From Roseateles sp. YR242 (GTDB lineage Bacteria > Pseudomonadota > Gammaproteobacteria > Burkholderiales > Burkholderiaceae_C): a DNA stretch of 64,000 nucleotides. The stretch is taken from the NCBI RefSeq assembly GCF_900109745.1, contig NZ_FOAV01000004.1, forward strand, positions 180,245 to 244,244, written 5' to 3'. Below the pieces are notes generated by a model. That model searched no databases. It was not told where the DNA came from and was given only the letters and a program-made list of their open reading frames with translations. Made by a program: the position numbers and the translations under genes. Below, one piece after another: positions 17,160 to 27,180 of the stretch. Position 1 is the first letter of the stretch, and each line of letters starts with the position of its first letter.

Positions 17160-17197
17160 ACGGTCTCCCGTGACAGGCCCCGCGCTTCCGAGTGCAC

Positions 17198-17506
17198 TCA
17201 AGCGGTGTTCCGCCCCTGCAGCAATTCCACTTGCCGGCTGGTCAACAGTGGAACGATCTGGCGCACGACCAAGGCCGTGTAATGGCTGGCATTGCGGTGA
17301 GCCTCCAGCGCCTGATCGTCCCGGTAGCGCTCCAGCAGCAGCAAGGAGGTGGCACTGTCCGGGCTTTGGAACACCTCGTAGCTCAGGCAGCCCGGTTCGG
17401 CCAACGACTGGCGGCGCATCTCACCGGCCGCCTGGAGCACCGCCGGCAGGTGCTCCGGCGTGGTCTCCCAGCGGGCGACAACGATGATGTCGTCCCGCGT
17501 GCTCAT
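17198..17506 (-). CDS. Antibiotic biosynthesis monooxygenase (ABM) family protein
   Basis: A 102-residue ABM/YgiN-like protein of the dimeric alpha-beta barrel fold. The pattern IIVVARWETTPEH, then EPGCLSYEVFQSPD, then LLLERYRDDQALEAHRNASHY is characteristic. Members are cofactor-free quinol monooxygenases or similar enzymes; the exact substrate is not visible. The ATG overlaps the stop of the upstream DJ-1-like gene (ATGA), so the pair is translationally coupled. A longer in-frame start upstream was rejected because it lies in that gene. Confidence 0.85.
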   Translation of the reverse strand: MSTRDDIIVVARWETTPEHLPAVLQAAGEMRRQSLAEPGCLSYEVFQSPDSATSLLLLERYRDDQALEAHRNASHYTALVVRQIVPLLTSRQVELLQGRNTA

Positions 17507-18204
17507 GCCGCAGCTTCCTGCGAAGCAACATCCGCCTGGCGCAGCGCCGCCACGATTTCCTTGGCCAGCGCGCCGCCGGAGGCGGGGTTCTGGCCCGTCA
17601 TCAGTCGGCCATCCACCACCACGTGGGGCTGCCACGGGTCTGTGCTGACGTGGTCCGCGCCTTCGGCACGCAGGGCGTCCTCCAGGCTGAACGGTACATC
17701 CGCCTTGGCGTAATGCTCTTCCTCCGCGTTGGAGAAGGCCGTCAGGCGACGCCCGCGCACCAGCGGTGTGCCGTCCTCCAGCGTGACGCCGAGCAGCGCC
17801 GCAGGGCCGTGGCAGACGGCCGCCACGATCTTGCCGGCGTTCCAGGCGCGCAGCACCGCTTGCTTCACGTCCGGGTCCTTGGCGAAATCGACCATGGGGC
17901 CCAGGCCGCCCGGGAAGAAGACGGCGTCGTAATCCCGTACATCCACTTCGGACAACTTGCGGCTGCGAGCCATCCGCCGGATGGCGCTGCTGTTGCGGAA
18001 GGCGCGTTGCGCCGGATCGGTGTCGTCATAGCCGTCTTCCGGCGGCGTGCCGCCCAGCGGCGAGGCGTATTCCACCGCAATGCCGGCCTCATCAAACACT
18101 TCGAACGGATGCGCCACTTCGGGGAAGAAGTAGCCGGTCGGGCGCTGATGGGGGCCGATTTCGCTGGCGTTTGTCAAAACAAACAAGACATGCTTGACGC
18201 TCAT
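17503..18204 (-). CDS. DJ-1/PfpI-family (class I glutamine amidotransferase-like) protein
   Basis: A 233-residue protein of the Hsp31/DJ-1/PfpI superfamily. The nucleophile elbow AAVCHGPAALL carries the reactive cysteine, and FFPGGLGPMVDFA is the conserved glycine loop. The acidic residue expected near the N-terminus is in the segment FEVFDEAG. Family members are chaperones, glyoxalase III-type enzymes or deglycase-like proteins; which applies here is unclear. It is co-transcribed with the ABM gene and divergent from a LysR regulator, which suggests a small inducible stress or quinone/aldehyde-response unit. Confidence 0.88.
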   Translation of the reverse strand: MSVKHVLFVLTNASEIGPHQRPTGYFFPEVAHPFEVFDEAGIAVEYASPLGGTPPEDGYDDTDPAQRAFRNSSAIRRMARSRKLSEVDVRDYDAVFFPGGLGPMVDFAKDPDVKQAVLRAWNAGKIVAAVCHGPAALLGVTLEDGTPLVRGRRLTAFSNAEEEHYAKADVPFSLEDALRAEGADHVSTDPWQPHVVVDGRLMTGQNPASGGALAKEIVAALRQADVASQEAAA

Positions 18205-18289
18205 GGTGATCTCCTGGGTGGGTGAGCCGTAGGGCTCGGACAGGTGTTAATTTAGGACGATAGTCCCCGCTCCGGTAGATGCGCGCCGT

Positions 18290-18322
18290 TTGACCTATTG
18301 GCTTATCAATTGAGACAATAGG
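18290..18322 (+). promoter_or_regulatory. LysR-gene promoter overlapping a dyad
   Basis: TTGACC at 18290-18295 and GACAAT at 18314-18319 (18-base spacer) form a promoter facing the LysR gene. The same bases contain an interrupted dyad, CCTATTG (18294-18300) and CAATAGG (18316-18322), with an inner dyad ATTG/CAAT. A LysR protein bound here would occlude its own promoter. The start point would fall at or within a base or two of the ATG at 18325, so the message may be leaderless. Confidence 0.5.
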
Positions 18323-18324
18323 CC

Positions 18325-19227
18325 ATGTCTGCCGCACGCCCCCTCCTGGATGAACTTCGCGCCATGGCCGTTTTTGCGACGGTGGTGCGCAGCGGCAGCT
18401 TTGCCGCTGCCGCGCGTGAGCTGGGGCTGACCCGTGCCGTGGTCAGCCACCACATCCGTGCGCTGGAGGAGCGCCTGGGGGTTCCGCTGGCGCAGCGCAG
18501 CACCCGCAGCTTCAGCCTGACGCCAGCGGGCGAAGCCTTTCGGGTGCACTGCGAGCGCATGGTGGACGAAGCGCTGGACGGGTTGCGCGGCATGGAGCTG
18601 CTGCGCGCGGAACCGCAGGGCGAGGCGCGGCTGACCTGTTCGCATCACTTCGGCAGTAAGCGCATTCTTCCGGCGCTGCTGGAATTCCGGCGCCGGTATC
18701 CGGCCATCCGCTTGCAGGTGCAGATGACCGACACCACGGTCGATCTGGTGCAGAAGGGCATTGAGCTGGCCGTGCGTGCCGGCCCGCTTCCTGATTCGTC
18801 ACTGCACGCCCGCTTGCTGGTGCATGAGGCCACGCTGCTGTGCGCGGCGCCCAGCTATCTGCGGCGTCACAAGGCGCCGGAGTCGGTGGCGGAGCTTCAG
18901 CAGCATCGGTGGGTGCTTTATCCGCCCAGTCAGCGCTCGCTGAACGTGCGGGTGAACGGTGAGCCGCATGAGGTGCCCATCAGTGGGGACGTCGTGACCG
19001 ACAGCGCCGCCTCCCGGCTGGCCTTCGTTCTGGCGGGGGAGGGCATCGCCCGCCTGCCGGCCTATGACGCCGCCACGCTCATTGCGTCAGGCGAGCTGGT
19101 GCGGGTGCTGCCGCAGGCAGAGACTGCCGCGCTGGATATCTATCTGGTGCACTCGAAACAGATCGGGCACAGCGCGCGACTGCTGCGGGATTTCTTGCTG
19201 ACTTCGGTGGGCGGCGGGGGGCTGTGA
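18325..19227 (+). CDS. LysR-family transcriptional regulator
   Basis: A 300-residue LysR regulator. The N-terminal winged helix is clear (FATVVRSGSFAAAARELGLTRAVVSHHIRALEERLGVPLAQRSTRS), followed by a periplasmic-binding-like effector domain (about residues 95-295) of the CrgA/PBP2 type. It is divergent from the DJ-1/ABM pair, the usual arrangement for a LysR protein and its target. The effector is unknown. Confidence 0.93.
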   Translation: MSAARPLLDELRAMAVFATVVRSGSFAAAARELGLTRAVVSHHIRALEERLGVPLAQRSTRSFSLTPAGEAFRVHCERMVDEALDGLRGMELLRAEPQGEARLTCSHHFGSKRILPALLEFRRRYPAIRLQVQMTDTTVDLVQKGIELAVRAGPLPDSSLHARLLVHEATLLCAAPSYLRRHKAPESVAELQQHRWVLYPPSQRSLNVRVNGEPHEVPISGDVVTDSAASRLAFVLAGEGIARLPAYDAATLIASGELVRVLPQAETAALDIYLVHSKQIGHSARLLRDFLLTSVGGGGL

Positions 19228-19284
19228 AGCGCTGAGCGCATCACGGTGGTGTCACGGTGGCATCTTGGCCGCATCACAGTCGCA

Positions 19285-20214
19285 TCAAAAACGCGTCACG
19301 GACGAGGCTGCAGGACGGACATCGCTGGCTGCAGCAGGAGCAGCGGCCGATGGCGTACCGAGCGCCGCCAGATCGGCACTGACCCGCGCGGCCAGGTCGG
19401 AGCCCGGCTCCAGCACCGTCAGCAGCCGGCCCCAGTGATGGCGCGCCTGCGCCAGATCGCCCCGCGCAGCAGCGGCCGTGCCGGCCAATGCCAGTGCCTT
19501 GGGCTGATTCGGGTCCAGTGCCAGCGCCGCATCAATGGCCTCCAGGGCCGGCCCGGTGAGAGCGCCAGCTTGCGCGGAGCCGAGCGCATCGGCCAGATCC
19601 GCATTCAGCTTGGCGCGCAGCCAGGCCTGATCCGGCGCTGAAGCCAGCACGATCGCGCGGCGGTAGGCCTCACTGGCGTCGCCATAACGCTCCATCACTT
19701 CCAGCGAACGTGCCAGCACCATCCAGCCCTCCAGGTCGGCCGGTTGCTGCTTCAGGCGCTGGGTGAGACGCTCGACCATGCCATTCACATCGGCACCTTC
19801 CACCGGGTGAGGCGGCACCGTTGGCTGGACGGCGGCAATGGCGGCGCGCGGGTCGCCGACCTGCAGATACAGCGCCAGTGCGGCCAGCGGAAGGCCAAAG
19901 CTCAGCACCGCGGCAACACCGATGCGTGTCCATCCCGCCGAGAACCAGCGGGCCGGGCGTGGTGAGGCGTCGGGCTCGCCCAGGCATTCGATCAATTGCT
20001 GGTCCAGCTCGCGCTGTGCTTGAGACAGCGCATCGCCGTGCAGCGCCTGCCGCAGCTCCTGGCGCCGCGTGAGGAACAGGGAGCGCATGCGGTCTTCGTC
20101 GGCCTGTTTGTTGGCCGCAGTGCCGCCTTCGCGCAGCAACACGAACAGCAGCGTGCCCAGAACCACCAGCAGCAGGGCCAGGGCGCAGGCCCACAGGGGC
20201 AGGATGTCAGTCAT
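19285..20214 (-). CDS. ccmI: Cytochrome c biogenesis protein CcmI
   Basis: A 309-residue apocytochrome c chaperone, last gene of the ccm operon. The N-terminal part has two hydrophobic segments (about residues 7-25 and 95-115) flanking a cytoplasmic loop with EDRMRSLFLTRRQELRQAL. The C-terminal periplasmic domain (about residues 150-285) has tetratricopeptide-like repeats (LEGWMVLARSLEVMERYGDASEAYRRA). Its start overlaps the ccmH stop. Some genomes fuse this to CcmH; here they are separate. Confidence 0.92.
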   Translation of the reverse strand: MTDILPLWACALALLLVVLGTLLFVLLREGGTAANKQADEDRMRSLFLTRRQELRQALHGDALSQAQRELDQQLIECLGEPDASPRPARWFSAGWTRIGVAAVLSFGLPLAALALYLQVGDPRAAIAAVQPTVPPHPVEGADVNGMVERLTQRLKQQPADLEGWMVLARSLEVMERYGDASEAYRRAIVLASAPDQAWLRAKLNADLADALGSAQAGALTGPALEAIDAALALDPNQPKALALAGTAAAARGDLAQARHHWGRLLTVLEPGSDLAARVSADLAALGTPSAAAPAAASDVRPAASSVTRF

Positions 20215-20708
20215 GGCGCAATGCTTTCATCGACGCGGCGCTCACCCAGAAAGCGCTGCAGGCGCTCCTGGTCTTGCGGCGTCGGCGGGATGTCGGTGGC
20301 TTGGTGGCGACGAAGCGCCCGTACCAGCACCACCAGACCGGTCAACGCAATCAAGAAGGGCCCCAGCCACAGCAACCAGGTGGAGGGGCGCCAGGGTGGG
20401 GTATAGCTGACAAACGCCCCGTAGCGTTGCTCGAAGAAGGCGATGACCTGCGCATCCGACCGTCCGGCCTGCAATTGTTCACGGATGACGGTGCGCATGT
20501 CCGCCGCCAAGGGCGCGTTGGATTCCGCCAGACTCTGGTTCTGACAGACCACGCAGCGAAGTTCGTGCGCAAGGCGAAATTCGCGGGCGGCGAGCGTGTC
20601 GCCACTGGGCGCTGGCGTGGCTGCGGGGACCGACCCGATCCATAGCGCAGCCATCATGGCCCCCACCATCCAGCGCCACGACATGCGCAACGGCCGACTG
20701 CCGCTCAT
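20211..20708 (-). CDS. ccmH: Cytochrome c biogenesis thioredoxin-like protein CcmH
   Basis: A 165-residue membrane protein that helps reduce apocytochrome haem-binding cysteines. The signal peptide is followed by the diagnostic motif LRCVVCQNQSLAESNAP, with the redox CxxC. The helical-bundle domain continues through FEQRYGAFV, and one C-terminal membrane helix (about residues 112-132) anchors it. The ATGA overlaps with ccmG upstream and ccmI downstream indicate coupled translation. Confidence 0.95.
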   Translation of the reverse strand: MSGSRPLRMSWRWMVGAMMAALWIGSVPAATPAPSGDTLAAREFRLAHELRCVVCQNQSLAESNAPLAADMRTVIREQLQAGRSDAQVIAFFEQRYGAFVSYTPPWRPSTWLLWLGPFLIALTGLVVLVRALRRHQATDIPPTPQDQERLQRFLGERRVDESIAP

Positions 20709-21226
20709 TGCAGGCTCCGGATGACCGGCATCAGCCGCTCACGCCAGATGGCCTCCGTGACGGGCCCCTGATGGCGGTAGCGAATGCGCCCTTGCGCATC
20801 GATCACGAAGGTCTCCGGAACGCCTTGCACGCCGTAATCCATGCCCACGCGGCCATCCGCGTCCACCGCCGAGGCGCGATAGGGATTGCCGATGTTGGTC
20901 AGCATCGCCTGCGCCGCCTCCGGCTTGTCCTTGTAGTTCAACCCATAAACGGTGACACCGTCCAGCTGAGCCCACTGGCGCAGGCCGGGCAACTCCTCGC
21001 GGCACGGGCCACACCAGGAGGCCCACACATTGAGCAGCCAGACATGGCCGCGCAATGCGGTGCTGGAGAGCTGTTGCGACGGGTCGCCAAGCAGCGGGCG
21101 CTGGAACTCCGGGGCCGGCTGGTCCAGCAGCACGGAGGGCAAGGCGCGCGGGTCCCGCGTGAGGCCCATGGCCAGCATCAGCACCAGGGCCACCACGGCT
21201 GCGAGTGTGATGAAGATGCGCATCAC
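20705..21226 (-). CDS. ccmG: Thiol:disulfide interchange protein CcmG/DsbE
   Basis: A 173-residue membrane-anchored thioredoxin that supplies reductant for haem attachment to apocytochromes c. An N-terminal helix (about residues 3-20) is followed by the thioredoxin fold with active site WASWCGPCREELP. The conserved GVPETFVID with cis-proline is present. Start and stop overlap neighbours by four bases. Confidence 0.95.
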   Translation of the reverse strand: MMRIFITLAAVVALVLMLAMGLTRDPRALPSVLLDQPAPEFQRPLLGDPSQQLSSTALRGHVWLLNVWASWCGPCREELPGLRQWAQLDGVTVYGLNYKDKPEAAQAMLTNIGNPYRASAVDADGRVGMDYGVQGVPETFVIDAQGRIRYRHQGPVTEAIWRERLMPVIRSLQ

Positions 21227-23397
21227 AGACCTTCCTGGCGCAGAGAAGCGCTACGGCCGTTCGCCGGCAACGCTTGCAGCGCAGGCCGGGGCGCCAATAC
21301 CGGAAGGGGCGCTGGAATAACGCCTGGACTGACGCCAGGACTAAAGCCCGGGGTGACGTCCGGACCGACGTCTGGATTGGCGGCCGCGCTGACGTCCGCC
21401 CGCGTCGGCGCGGGCCGCTCACGGCGTGCCAGCCGATAACGGCGGTCCGCCACGGCCAGCAACCCACCCAGTGCCATCAGCCCGGCCCCCGCCCAGAGCC
21501 AGGCCATGCAAGGCTTGACCTGCAGCCGCATGCCCCAGCGGCCGTCCTCGGTCGGGTCGGCCAGCACCACGAACAGGTCGCGCTGCACACCGGTGGTGAT
21601 GGCGGGCCAACTGAGGGCGGTGCCGTCCGCGCGGAATACCCGCTTTTCCGGATGAAGCGTGGCGAGGATCTCGCCGGGGGAAGCGCTGCGGGTGACGGTA
21701 ACCGTGGCGCGCACGCTGTCGTAGTTCGGGCCTGCGACCGTGTCGAAACCCTTGAGGTGGAAGCTGAAGCCTGCAACGTCGGCGGAGCCGCCTGTGGGGA
21801 GCTCGATTTCCCGGCGTTCCTCAAAGCCGCTCGCAAAGGTCACGCCCAGCACAAACACCCCGACGCCAGCATGCGCGGACAGCATGCCCCACCAGGAGGC
21901 GGGTTGCCGACGCATGCGTTGAAGCAATCGCCGTGCCGGGGATGCGTCGTCGCTGATGTCGGATGGCCGCAGCCGCTGCCAGGCGTGCGCCAGCGTTGAG
22001 CCCAGGCACCATGCGCCCAGCACCACGCCAAAGGCCGCCAGTGGTGTCCAGCCGGTAGCGTCGCGGCCCACGGTCACGCTCACGACCACTGCGCAGCCGC
22101 CACTGAGCACCACGGCCCACCGCATCTGACGGCGCAGGTCCGGCCAGGGGGCACGTTTCCAGCGGGCGAGTGGGCCGATGCCCATCAGCATCAGCGCCGG
22201 CACCACCAGGGGCAGGAACACGGCCTCGAAGTAAGGCGGGCCCACCGAGATCTTGTCGCCGCGCAGGACATCCAGGGCCAGCGGATACAGCGTGCCCAGC
22301 AGCACCGCGAGCGCGGCGGAGGTGAACAGCACGTTGTTCACCAGCAGCAGCGACTCCCGCGAGACCATGCCAAAGCGGCCACCCGCGCCCACGGCGGACG
22401 ACCGCCACGCAAACAGCAGCAGCGAACCGCCCACCACCAGGGCCATCAGCACGAGGATGTACAGGCCGCGGCCGGGGTCCACGGCAAAGGCGTGGACCGA
22501 GGTCAGCACGCCGGAGCGCACGAGGAAGGTGCCCAGCAGGCTGAGCGAGAACGCCGCAATGGCCAGCAGTGCAGTCCAACTGCGGAAGGCCGCACGCTGG
22601 TCGGTGACGATCAACGAGTGCAGCAGCGCCGTGCCGGTGAGCCACGGCATGAAGGAGGCGTTTTCCACCGGGTCCCAGAACCACCAGCCGCCCCAGCCCA
22701 GCACGCTGTAGGCCCAGGCGCTGCCCAGCAGGATGCCCACGGTGAGAAAGCTCCAGGCCAGCAGCGTCCAGGGGCGGGACCAGCGCGCCCAGGCGGCATC
22801 CAGCCGGCCGGTGAGCAGCGCCGCGATGGCGAAGGCAAAGGGCACGGCAAAACCCACATAGCCCATGTAAAGCAAGGGCGGGTGGGAGACCATGCCGGGG
22901 TCCTGCAGCAGCGGGTTCAGGTCGCGGCCCTCAGGAGCCGCCGGCAGCAGGCGGGCGAAGGGGTTGGAGAGTGCCAGCAGGAACAGCAGCATGGCCACCC
23001 CCATCCAGCCCATCACCGCCAGCACGCGCGCCGCGAACGGTCCGGGCAACTGCTGGCTGCGCCAGGCCACGGCGCAGCCCCAGCACGACAATAGGGTCTG
23101 CCACAGCAGCATCGACCCTTCATGGCTGCCCCAGGTGGCCGTGAAGCGGTAGATCCAGGGCAGCTCGCGGTGGGTGTTCGCCGCCACATACAGCACCGAG
23201 AAGTCGGACTGCACCGCCGCATGGGCCAAGACACCGAAGGCCAACAGGCACAGCAGGCATTGCAGCACGGCGCAGGGCCGTGCCAGCCGCATCCAGGCTT
23301 CCACGCCCCAGGTGGCCCCCGCCAGCGGCAGGGTGCTCTGCACCACCGCCACGAGCAGCGCCAGGATGAGCGCAAAAACACCGAGTTCCGGCATCAT
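21223..23397 (-). CDS. ccmF: Haem lyase subunit CcmF
   Basis: A 724-residue polytopic membrane protein, the core of the cytochrome c haem ligation complex. The WWD motif is seen as [20 protein letters not shown] near residue 225, within the characteristic haem-handling domain; conserved histidines lie in the flanking loops. The last 60 residues after the final helix are a proline/alanine/valine-rich tail with a repeated PGV unit ([19 protein letters not shown]), which is not a normal CcmF feature. The gene is coupled to ccmE and ccmG. Confidence 0.96.
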   Translation of the reverse strand: MMPELGVFALILALLVAVVQSTLPLAGATWGVEAWMRLARPCAVLQCLLCLLAFGVLAHAAVQSDFSVLYVAANTHRELPWIYRFTATWGSHEGSMLLWQTLLSCWGCAVAWRSQQLPGPFAARVLAVMGWMGVAMLLFLLALSNPFARLLPAAPEGRDLNPLLQDPGMVSHPPLLYMGYVGFAVPFAFAIAALLTGRLDAAWARWSRPWTLLAWSFLTVGILLGSAWAYSVLGWGGWWFWDPVENASFMPWLTGTALLHSLIVTDQRAAFRSWTALLAIAAFSLSLLGTFLVRSGVLTSVHAFAVDPGRGLYILVLMALVVGGSLLLFAWRSSAVGAGGRFGMVSRESLLLVNNVLFTSAALAVLLGTLYPLALDVLRGDKISVGPPYFEAVFLPLVVPALMLMGIGPLARWKRAPWPDLRRQMRWAVVLSGGCAVVVSVTVGRDATGWTPLAAFGVVLGAWCLGSTLAHAWQRLRPSDISDDASPARRLLQRMRRQPASWWGMLSAHAGVGVFVLGVTFASGFEERREIELPTGGSADVAGFSFHLKGFDTVAGPNYDSVRATVTVTRSASPGEILATLHPEKRVFRADGTALSWPAITTGVQRDLFVVLADPTEDGRWGMRLQVKPCMAWLWAGAGLMALGGLLAVADRRYRLARRERPAPTRADVSAAANPDVGPDVTPGFSPGVSPGVIPAPLPVLAPRPALQALPANGRSASLRQEGL

Positions 23398-23855
23398 GGC
23401 TGCAACCCCTTCTGATTCTGGCCAACGCCGTTTCGGTGGGCATCGGCCAGTGCGGCGGCGGCCTCGGGCGGCATGTAGTTCTCGTCATGCTTGGCCAGCA
23501 CTTCGGTGGCGACGAAGTTGCCGTGCTCGTCCAGCCGGCCCGCAGCCACCACGCCCTTGCCCTCCTTGAACAGGTCGGGGAGGATGCCCCGGTACTGCAC
23601 CGGCACACGTTGCACCTGGTCGGTCACCACGAAGCGCACGGTCATGCCATCTCCGCCGCGCTGCAGCGATGCGGGCTCGACCAGCCCACCCAGACGGAAT
23701 GCCGCCTGGCGGGGTGCTTCCCGGGCATGGACCTGCGAAGGACTGAAGAAGAACATGACGTTCGCGTTGAGTGCGCGCAGCACCAGCGCGGTGGCCGTGG
23801 CCAGCGCGGCCAGGGCCAGCACGATCATCAGCAGACGACGGTGGCGGGGCTTCAT
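23394..23855 (-). CDS. ccmE: Haem chaperone CcmE
   Basis: A 153-residue periplasmic haem chaperone tethered by one N-terminal helix (about residues 8-27). The haem-binding segment [12 protein letters not shown] contains the histidine that forms a covalent bond with haem and the following tyrosine. The beta-barrel (OB-like) part with [12 protein letters not shown] precedes it. The start MKPRHRR was chosen because it is family-typical and overlaps the ccmD stop; the long upstream frame is only ccmD read out of phase. Confidence 0.95.
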   Translation of the reverse strand: MKPRHRRLLMIVLALAALATATALVLRALNANVMFFFSPSQVHAREAPRQAAFRLGGLVEPASLQRGGDGMTVRFVVTDQVQRVPVQYRGILPDLFKEGKGVVAAGRLDEHGNFVATEVLAKHDENYMPPEAAAALADAHRNGVGQNQKGLQP

Positions 23856-24115
23856 GGCGAATGCGCCTCGGTGGAGGCCGTGGAGATCCACGGGGTGTTG
23901 CCCATGGGCCGGCCGGCATCCATGTCGCGAGCCATGTCCCCATCCATGTCGGCGTCCATGCCGTCGTCGCCATCGGCATCCCCGCTGCCAGGGGGCCACG
24001 TCTCGCCATCGGCATGCCCCTGGTGACGGCGCTGTTGCGCCAGCAGCATCAGTTCGGCCAGGACCAGCAGCGCAGGGATGGCGTAGCCCAGGAGCAGGAA
24101 GTCGGTATGGCTCAT
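23852..24115 (-). CDS. ccmD: Haem exporter protein CcmD with an unusual acidic tail
   Basis: An 87-residue protein. The first 35 residues are a typical CcmD: a short N-terminus, one membrane helix ([20 protein letters not shown]) and a basic QQRRH cytoplasmic face. CcmD stabilises the CcmABC complex and helps release holo-CcmE. The remaining half is an Asp/Met/Gly-rich repeat ([22 protein letters not shown]), far longer than the usual short tail. The gene is placed between ccmC and ccmE with ATGA overlaps on both sides, which fixes both ends. Confidence 0.88.
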   Translation of the reverse strand: MSHTDFLLLGYAIPALLVLAELMLLAQQRRHQGHADGETWPPGSGDADGDDGMDADMDGDMARDMDAGRPMGNTPWISTASTEAHSP

Positions 24116-24915
24116 GATGTCGATTCCAGAGTGGCTTCGGCAGGCGCATCGGCACGTGCCTGCAGCGCGGCCCGCTGCCCGATCAGCACGCGGACGCGGG
24201 CCAGCGTCGCGGCGGCGGCGTAGGCCCAGCAGGCCAGCGTCATCAGCAACAGGCCGGCGAGCATCGTGCGGGTCATGCTGGGGGCGGCATCGAAGCGGAT
24301 GGAGGCGCCCTGATGGAGCGTGCTCCACCACTGCACCGAGAAGTAGATCAGCGGGATGTTGATCACACCGGCCAGCAGCAGCACCGCGCCGGCCGTGTCG
24401 GCGCGGCGTGGGTCTTCGATGGCTTCCACCAGCGCCATGTAGCCGAGATAAAGAAACAGCAGCACCAGTTCGGAGGTCAGACGTGCATCCCAGACCCACC
24501 AGGTGCCCCAGGTGGGTTTGCCCCAGACGGCACCGGTCCAGAGTGCGATGACGGTGAACACCGCGCCAGTGGGCGCCAGTGCCCGCGCCATCAGCGGCGA
24601 GGACTTGGTTCGGTAGACCAGGCCAAGGCCGGCATGCAGCGCTGCCGCCAGGTAGAGCAGCATGGACATCCAGGCGGCCGGCACATGCAGGAAGATGAGG
24701 CGATAGACCTCGCCCTGCTGGTGGTCGGTGGGCGCCACCATGAAACCCAGCCAGAGCCCGGCGATGGCCAGCACGGCGGCCACCGTGAACAGCACGGGGA
24801 TGCGCGGGCCGGCCCAGCGGTACAGCACCTGCGGTGCCGCGAGCTGCCGCCAGCGGGGCAACACCCGGCGTGCGTGTGAGGGGCCAACGGGCGCCGTCCG
24901 GTCCAGCACGGTCAT
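24112..24915 (-). CDS. ccmC: Haem exporter/handling protein CcmC
   Basis: A 267-residue membrane protein that presents haem to CcmE. Six helices flank the WWD domain, seen as [20 protein letters not shown], with conserved histidines in [14 protein letters not shown] and the later loop near [12 protein letters not shown] roughly 30-residue N-terminal extension precedes the first helix. There is a 61-base gap to ccmB upstream, the only real spacing in the ccm run. Confidence 0.95.
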   Translation of the reverse strand: MTVLDRTAPVGPSHARRVLPRWRQLAAPQVLYRWAGPRIPVLFTVAAVLAIAGLWLGFMVAPTDHQQGEVYRLIFLHVPAAWMSMLLYLAAALHAGLGLVYRTKSSPLMARALAPTGAVFTVIALWTGAVWGKPTWGTWWVWDARLTSELVLLFLYLGYMALVEAIEDPRRADTAGAVLLLAGVINIPLIYFSVQWWSTLHQGASIRFDAAPSMTRTMLAGLLLMTLACWAYAAAATLARVRVLIGQRAALQARADAPAEATLESTS

Positions 24916-24976
24916 GCCGCCTCCTTTGTGCAGGGAAACGGCGCCGCCTGTGCGGCTGGTGTTGTGAGGGTGAACA

Positions 24977-25729
24977 TCATTCGACCGCCATCTTCAAGGC
25001 CACGCTGGCGCCCCAGAGCCCGCAGACCGCTGCCACCAGCAAGGAGGCCAGCAGCAGGCTGAAGTGGACCGTGGTGTCCATGCCCTGCTCGGCCGCCGCC
25101 ACCGCGCTGCTGCCAAAAACCAGCGTGGGCACGGCCAGGGGCAGCACCAGCAGCATCAGCAACACGTGGCCCCGCAGCCCCAGGGTCAACGCCGCACCGA
25201 GTGCGCCGAGCAGCGAAAGCGTCGGGGTGCCGAGCAGCAGCGCAAGCGCCAGCGTGCCGATGGCCGCAGGGGACAGGCCGTATTGAAGCGCCAACACCGG
25301 GGCGACGATGACCAGCGACAGGCCACTGAACAACCAATGGCTGCAGACCTTGGCCATCACCACGGCCAGCGCCCCGGCCGGCACCAGCAGCCACTGCTCC
25401 AGGCAACCGTGTGCGAGGTCGGCCTCGAAAAGGCGGTACTGCGACACCATCATCGACAGCAGGGCCGCCACCCAGAGCACACCGGGGCCGAGCGCCTTCA
25501 GCAGTGCGGCATCCGGAGGAACGGCCAACGGAAACAGGGCGCCCACCACCAGGAAGAACATGAGCGCACACAGCACATCGGACGGGCGGCGCAGGGTTAG
25601 CAGCCATTCGCGCTGGATCAGCGCAAAGACCCTGGCAGCCGGGCCGGGCACTGAAGGCGGCGGTGCGGCGCCTGTGGGCAAGGCGGCCGGTGCAGGTCGC
25701 TCGTCGGTCGCGTGTACGGCGGTGTTCAT
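24977..25729 (-). CDS. ccmB: Haem exporter permease CcmB
   Basis: A 250-residue membrane protein with six hydrophobic helices, part of the CcmABCD ABC-type complex. The region after residue 35 begins with the family pattern [19 protein letters not shown], and [17 protein letters not shown] is strongly conserved in CcmB. The first 33 residues, proline and alanine rich, are an extension not needed for the fold; translation could begin later, but the ATGA overlap with ccmA supports this start. Confidence 0.93.
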
Positions 25730-26442
25730 GGGGTCAACACATCAGTGGTCTGACGTGCGCTGGACACGGCGGCGGTCAGCCTGAGCGTGTGATGGGCGGG
25801 GGCCGGTAACGGCTGATGGGTGGCGATGACTGCGGCGCCGCCGCTGGCCAGATGGCGGTGCAGCAGCTCGGCAAACATGGCTTCGCCTTGGGTGTCCAGC
25901 GCGTTGAGCGGCTCGTCCAGCAGCCACAACCTCCCAGGAGCGAGGCTCAGCCGGGCCAGAGCCAACCGGCGTTGCTGGCCTTGCGAGAGCCGCCGCGCCG
26001 GCATGTTGGCGCCATGGGCCAGACCGACCCGGGCCAGTGCCGCCTGGGTGGATGCCTGGTGGGAAGCAGGGGCCGCCCCCGCCGCCGACCTGGGGCCGCC
26101 TTCCATTCTCAACCCCAGCATCAGGTTCTCCCGGGCGGTCAGTTCCGGGCTCAGCCCATTGTGGTGGCCCAGATAGGCGCGGTCGGGCCTTTGGTCGGCG
26201 GCCACGCAGGGAGCGGCCGGGCCGGTCAGCGAGCCGGCCTCCACCGGAACCAGGCCGGCCAGCACGCGCAGCAGGCTGCTTTTTCCGCTGCCGTTGGCGC
26301 CTTGGAGTTGGGTCACCTCACCGGGCTCCACCGAGAAGCTGATGTCGCGCAGCAGCAGCCGGCCACCGCGCCGCACGCAGACCCGCTGCACCAGCAGCAA
26401 CGGGCCGGGGGCGGTGGGCGGCAGTGGCCGGGCAGGCGTCAT
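25726..26442 (-). CDS. ccmA: Haem exporter ATP-binding protein CcmA
   Basis: A 238-residue ABC ATPase. Walker A is [11 protein letters not shown], the signature is [16 protein letters not shown], Walker [13 protein letters not shown], and the switch histidine is in IATHQPL. CcmA-specific features include the short length and the [16 protein letters not shown] spacing. ATP hydrolysis releases holo-CcmE from CcmC. The gene begins within the napC stop, so nap and ccm are one transcription unit. Confidence 0.94.
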
Positions 26443-27095
26443 GGCTTCTGCGCCTCCGGCATGGTGTGCGCCTCATCCTTGCCGGGGACCGCCTGCCCGG
26501 CGGTGTCCGTTGGGGATTCGCCGGGCGGGATATGTGGCAGGTGATGCGCGATGCCCTTGTGGCAGTCGATGCAGGTCTTTTCCTTGCTGGCCAGATAGGT
26601 CGAGTGCATGTTCTGCGCCCGGATGCTCTGCCGGGTGAAGTCCATGGAGTCGTAGTTGTGGCAGTTGCGGCATTCCAGCGAGTCGTTGGCCTTGAGCCGG
26701 GCCCACTCGTGCTGGGCCAGTTCCAGCCGCTTGTCCACAAATTTCTCGCGGGTGCTGATGGTGCCGAAGATCTTGCCCCAGACCTCCTTGGAGGCCTGCA
26801 TCTTGCGGGCAATCTTGTCGGTCCAGTTGTGCGGCACGTGGCAGTTGGAACAGATCGCACGGACACCTGAGCGGTTGGTGTAGTGGATGGTGCTCTTGAG
26901 CTCGGCGTAGACGTTCTCACGCATCTCGTGGCAGCCGGTGCAGAAGGCCTCGGTGTTGGTGAGCTCCATGGCGGTGTTGAAGGCACCCCAGAAGATCACC
27001 CCGCCGATGAAACCGCCCAGGGTGAGAAAGCCCAGGCTGAAATGCACGCTGGGGCGGCGGATGACTACCCAGTAGCGCTTGAGGAGTTGCAGCAT
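26439..27095 (-). CDS. napC: Tetrahaem quinol dehydrogenase NapC
   Basis: A 218-residue NapC/NirT-family cytochrome that passes electrons from the quinol pool to NapAB. One N-terminal membrane helix (about residues 17-38) is followed by four CxxCH haem motifs: CTGCH, CSNCH, CRNCH and CIDCH. The last 35 residues are a non-conserved polar tail. The stop overlaps ccmA, and napB lies 85 bases upstream. Its haems must be attached by the Ccm proteins from the same operon. Confidence 0.96.
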   Translation of the reverse strand: MLQLLKRYWVVIRRPSVHFSLGFLTLGGFIGGVIFWGAFNTAMELTNTEAFCTGCHEMRENVYAELKSTIHYTNRSGVRAICSNCHVPHNWTDKIARKMQASKEVWGKIFGTISTREKFVDKRLELAQHEWARLKANDSLECRNCHNYDSMDFTRQSIRAQNMHSTYLASKEKTCIDCHKGIAHHLPHIPPGESPTDTAGQAVPGKDEAHTMPEAQKP

Positions 27096-27180
27096 GTGGT
27101 GGTCCTGCAGCCGATGGCTGTAATGACGTTGAGGCGGTGGTGGCGGTCACGGCATGAAGGCGGCCGCCTGGCGCGCCCCT

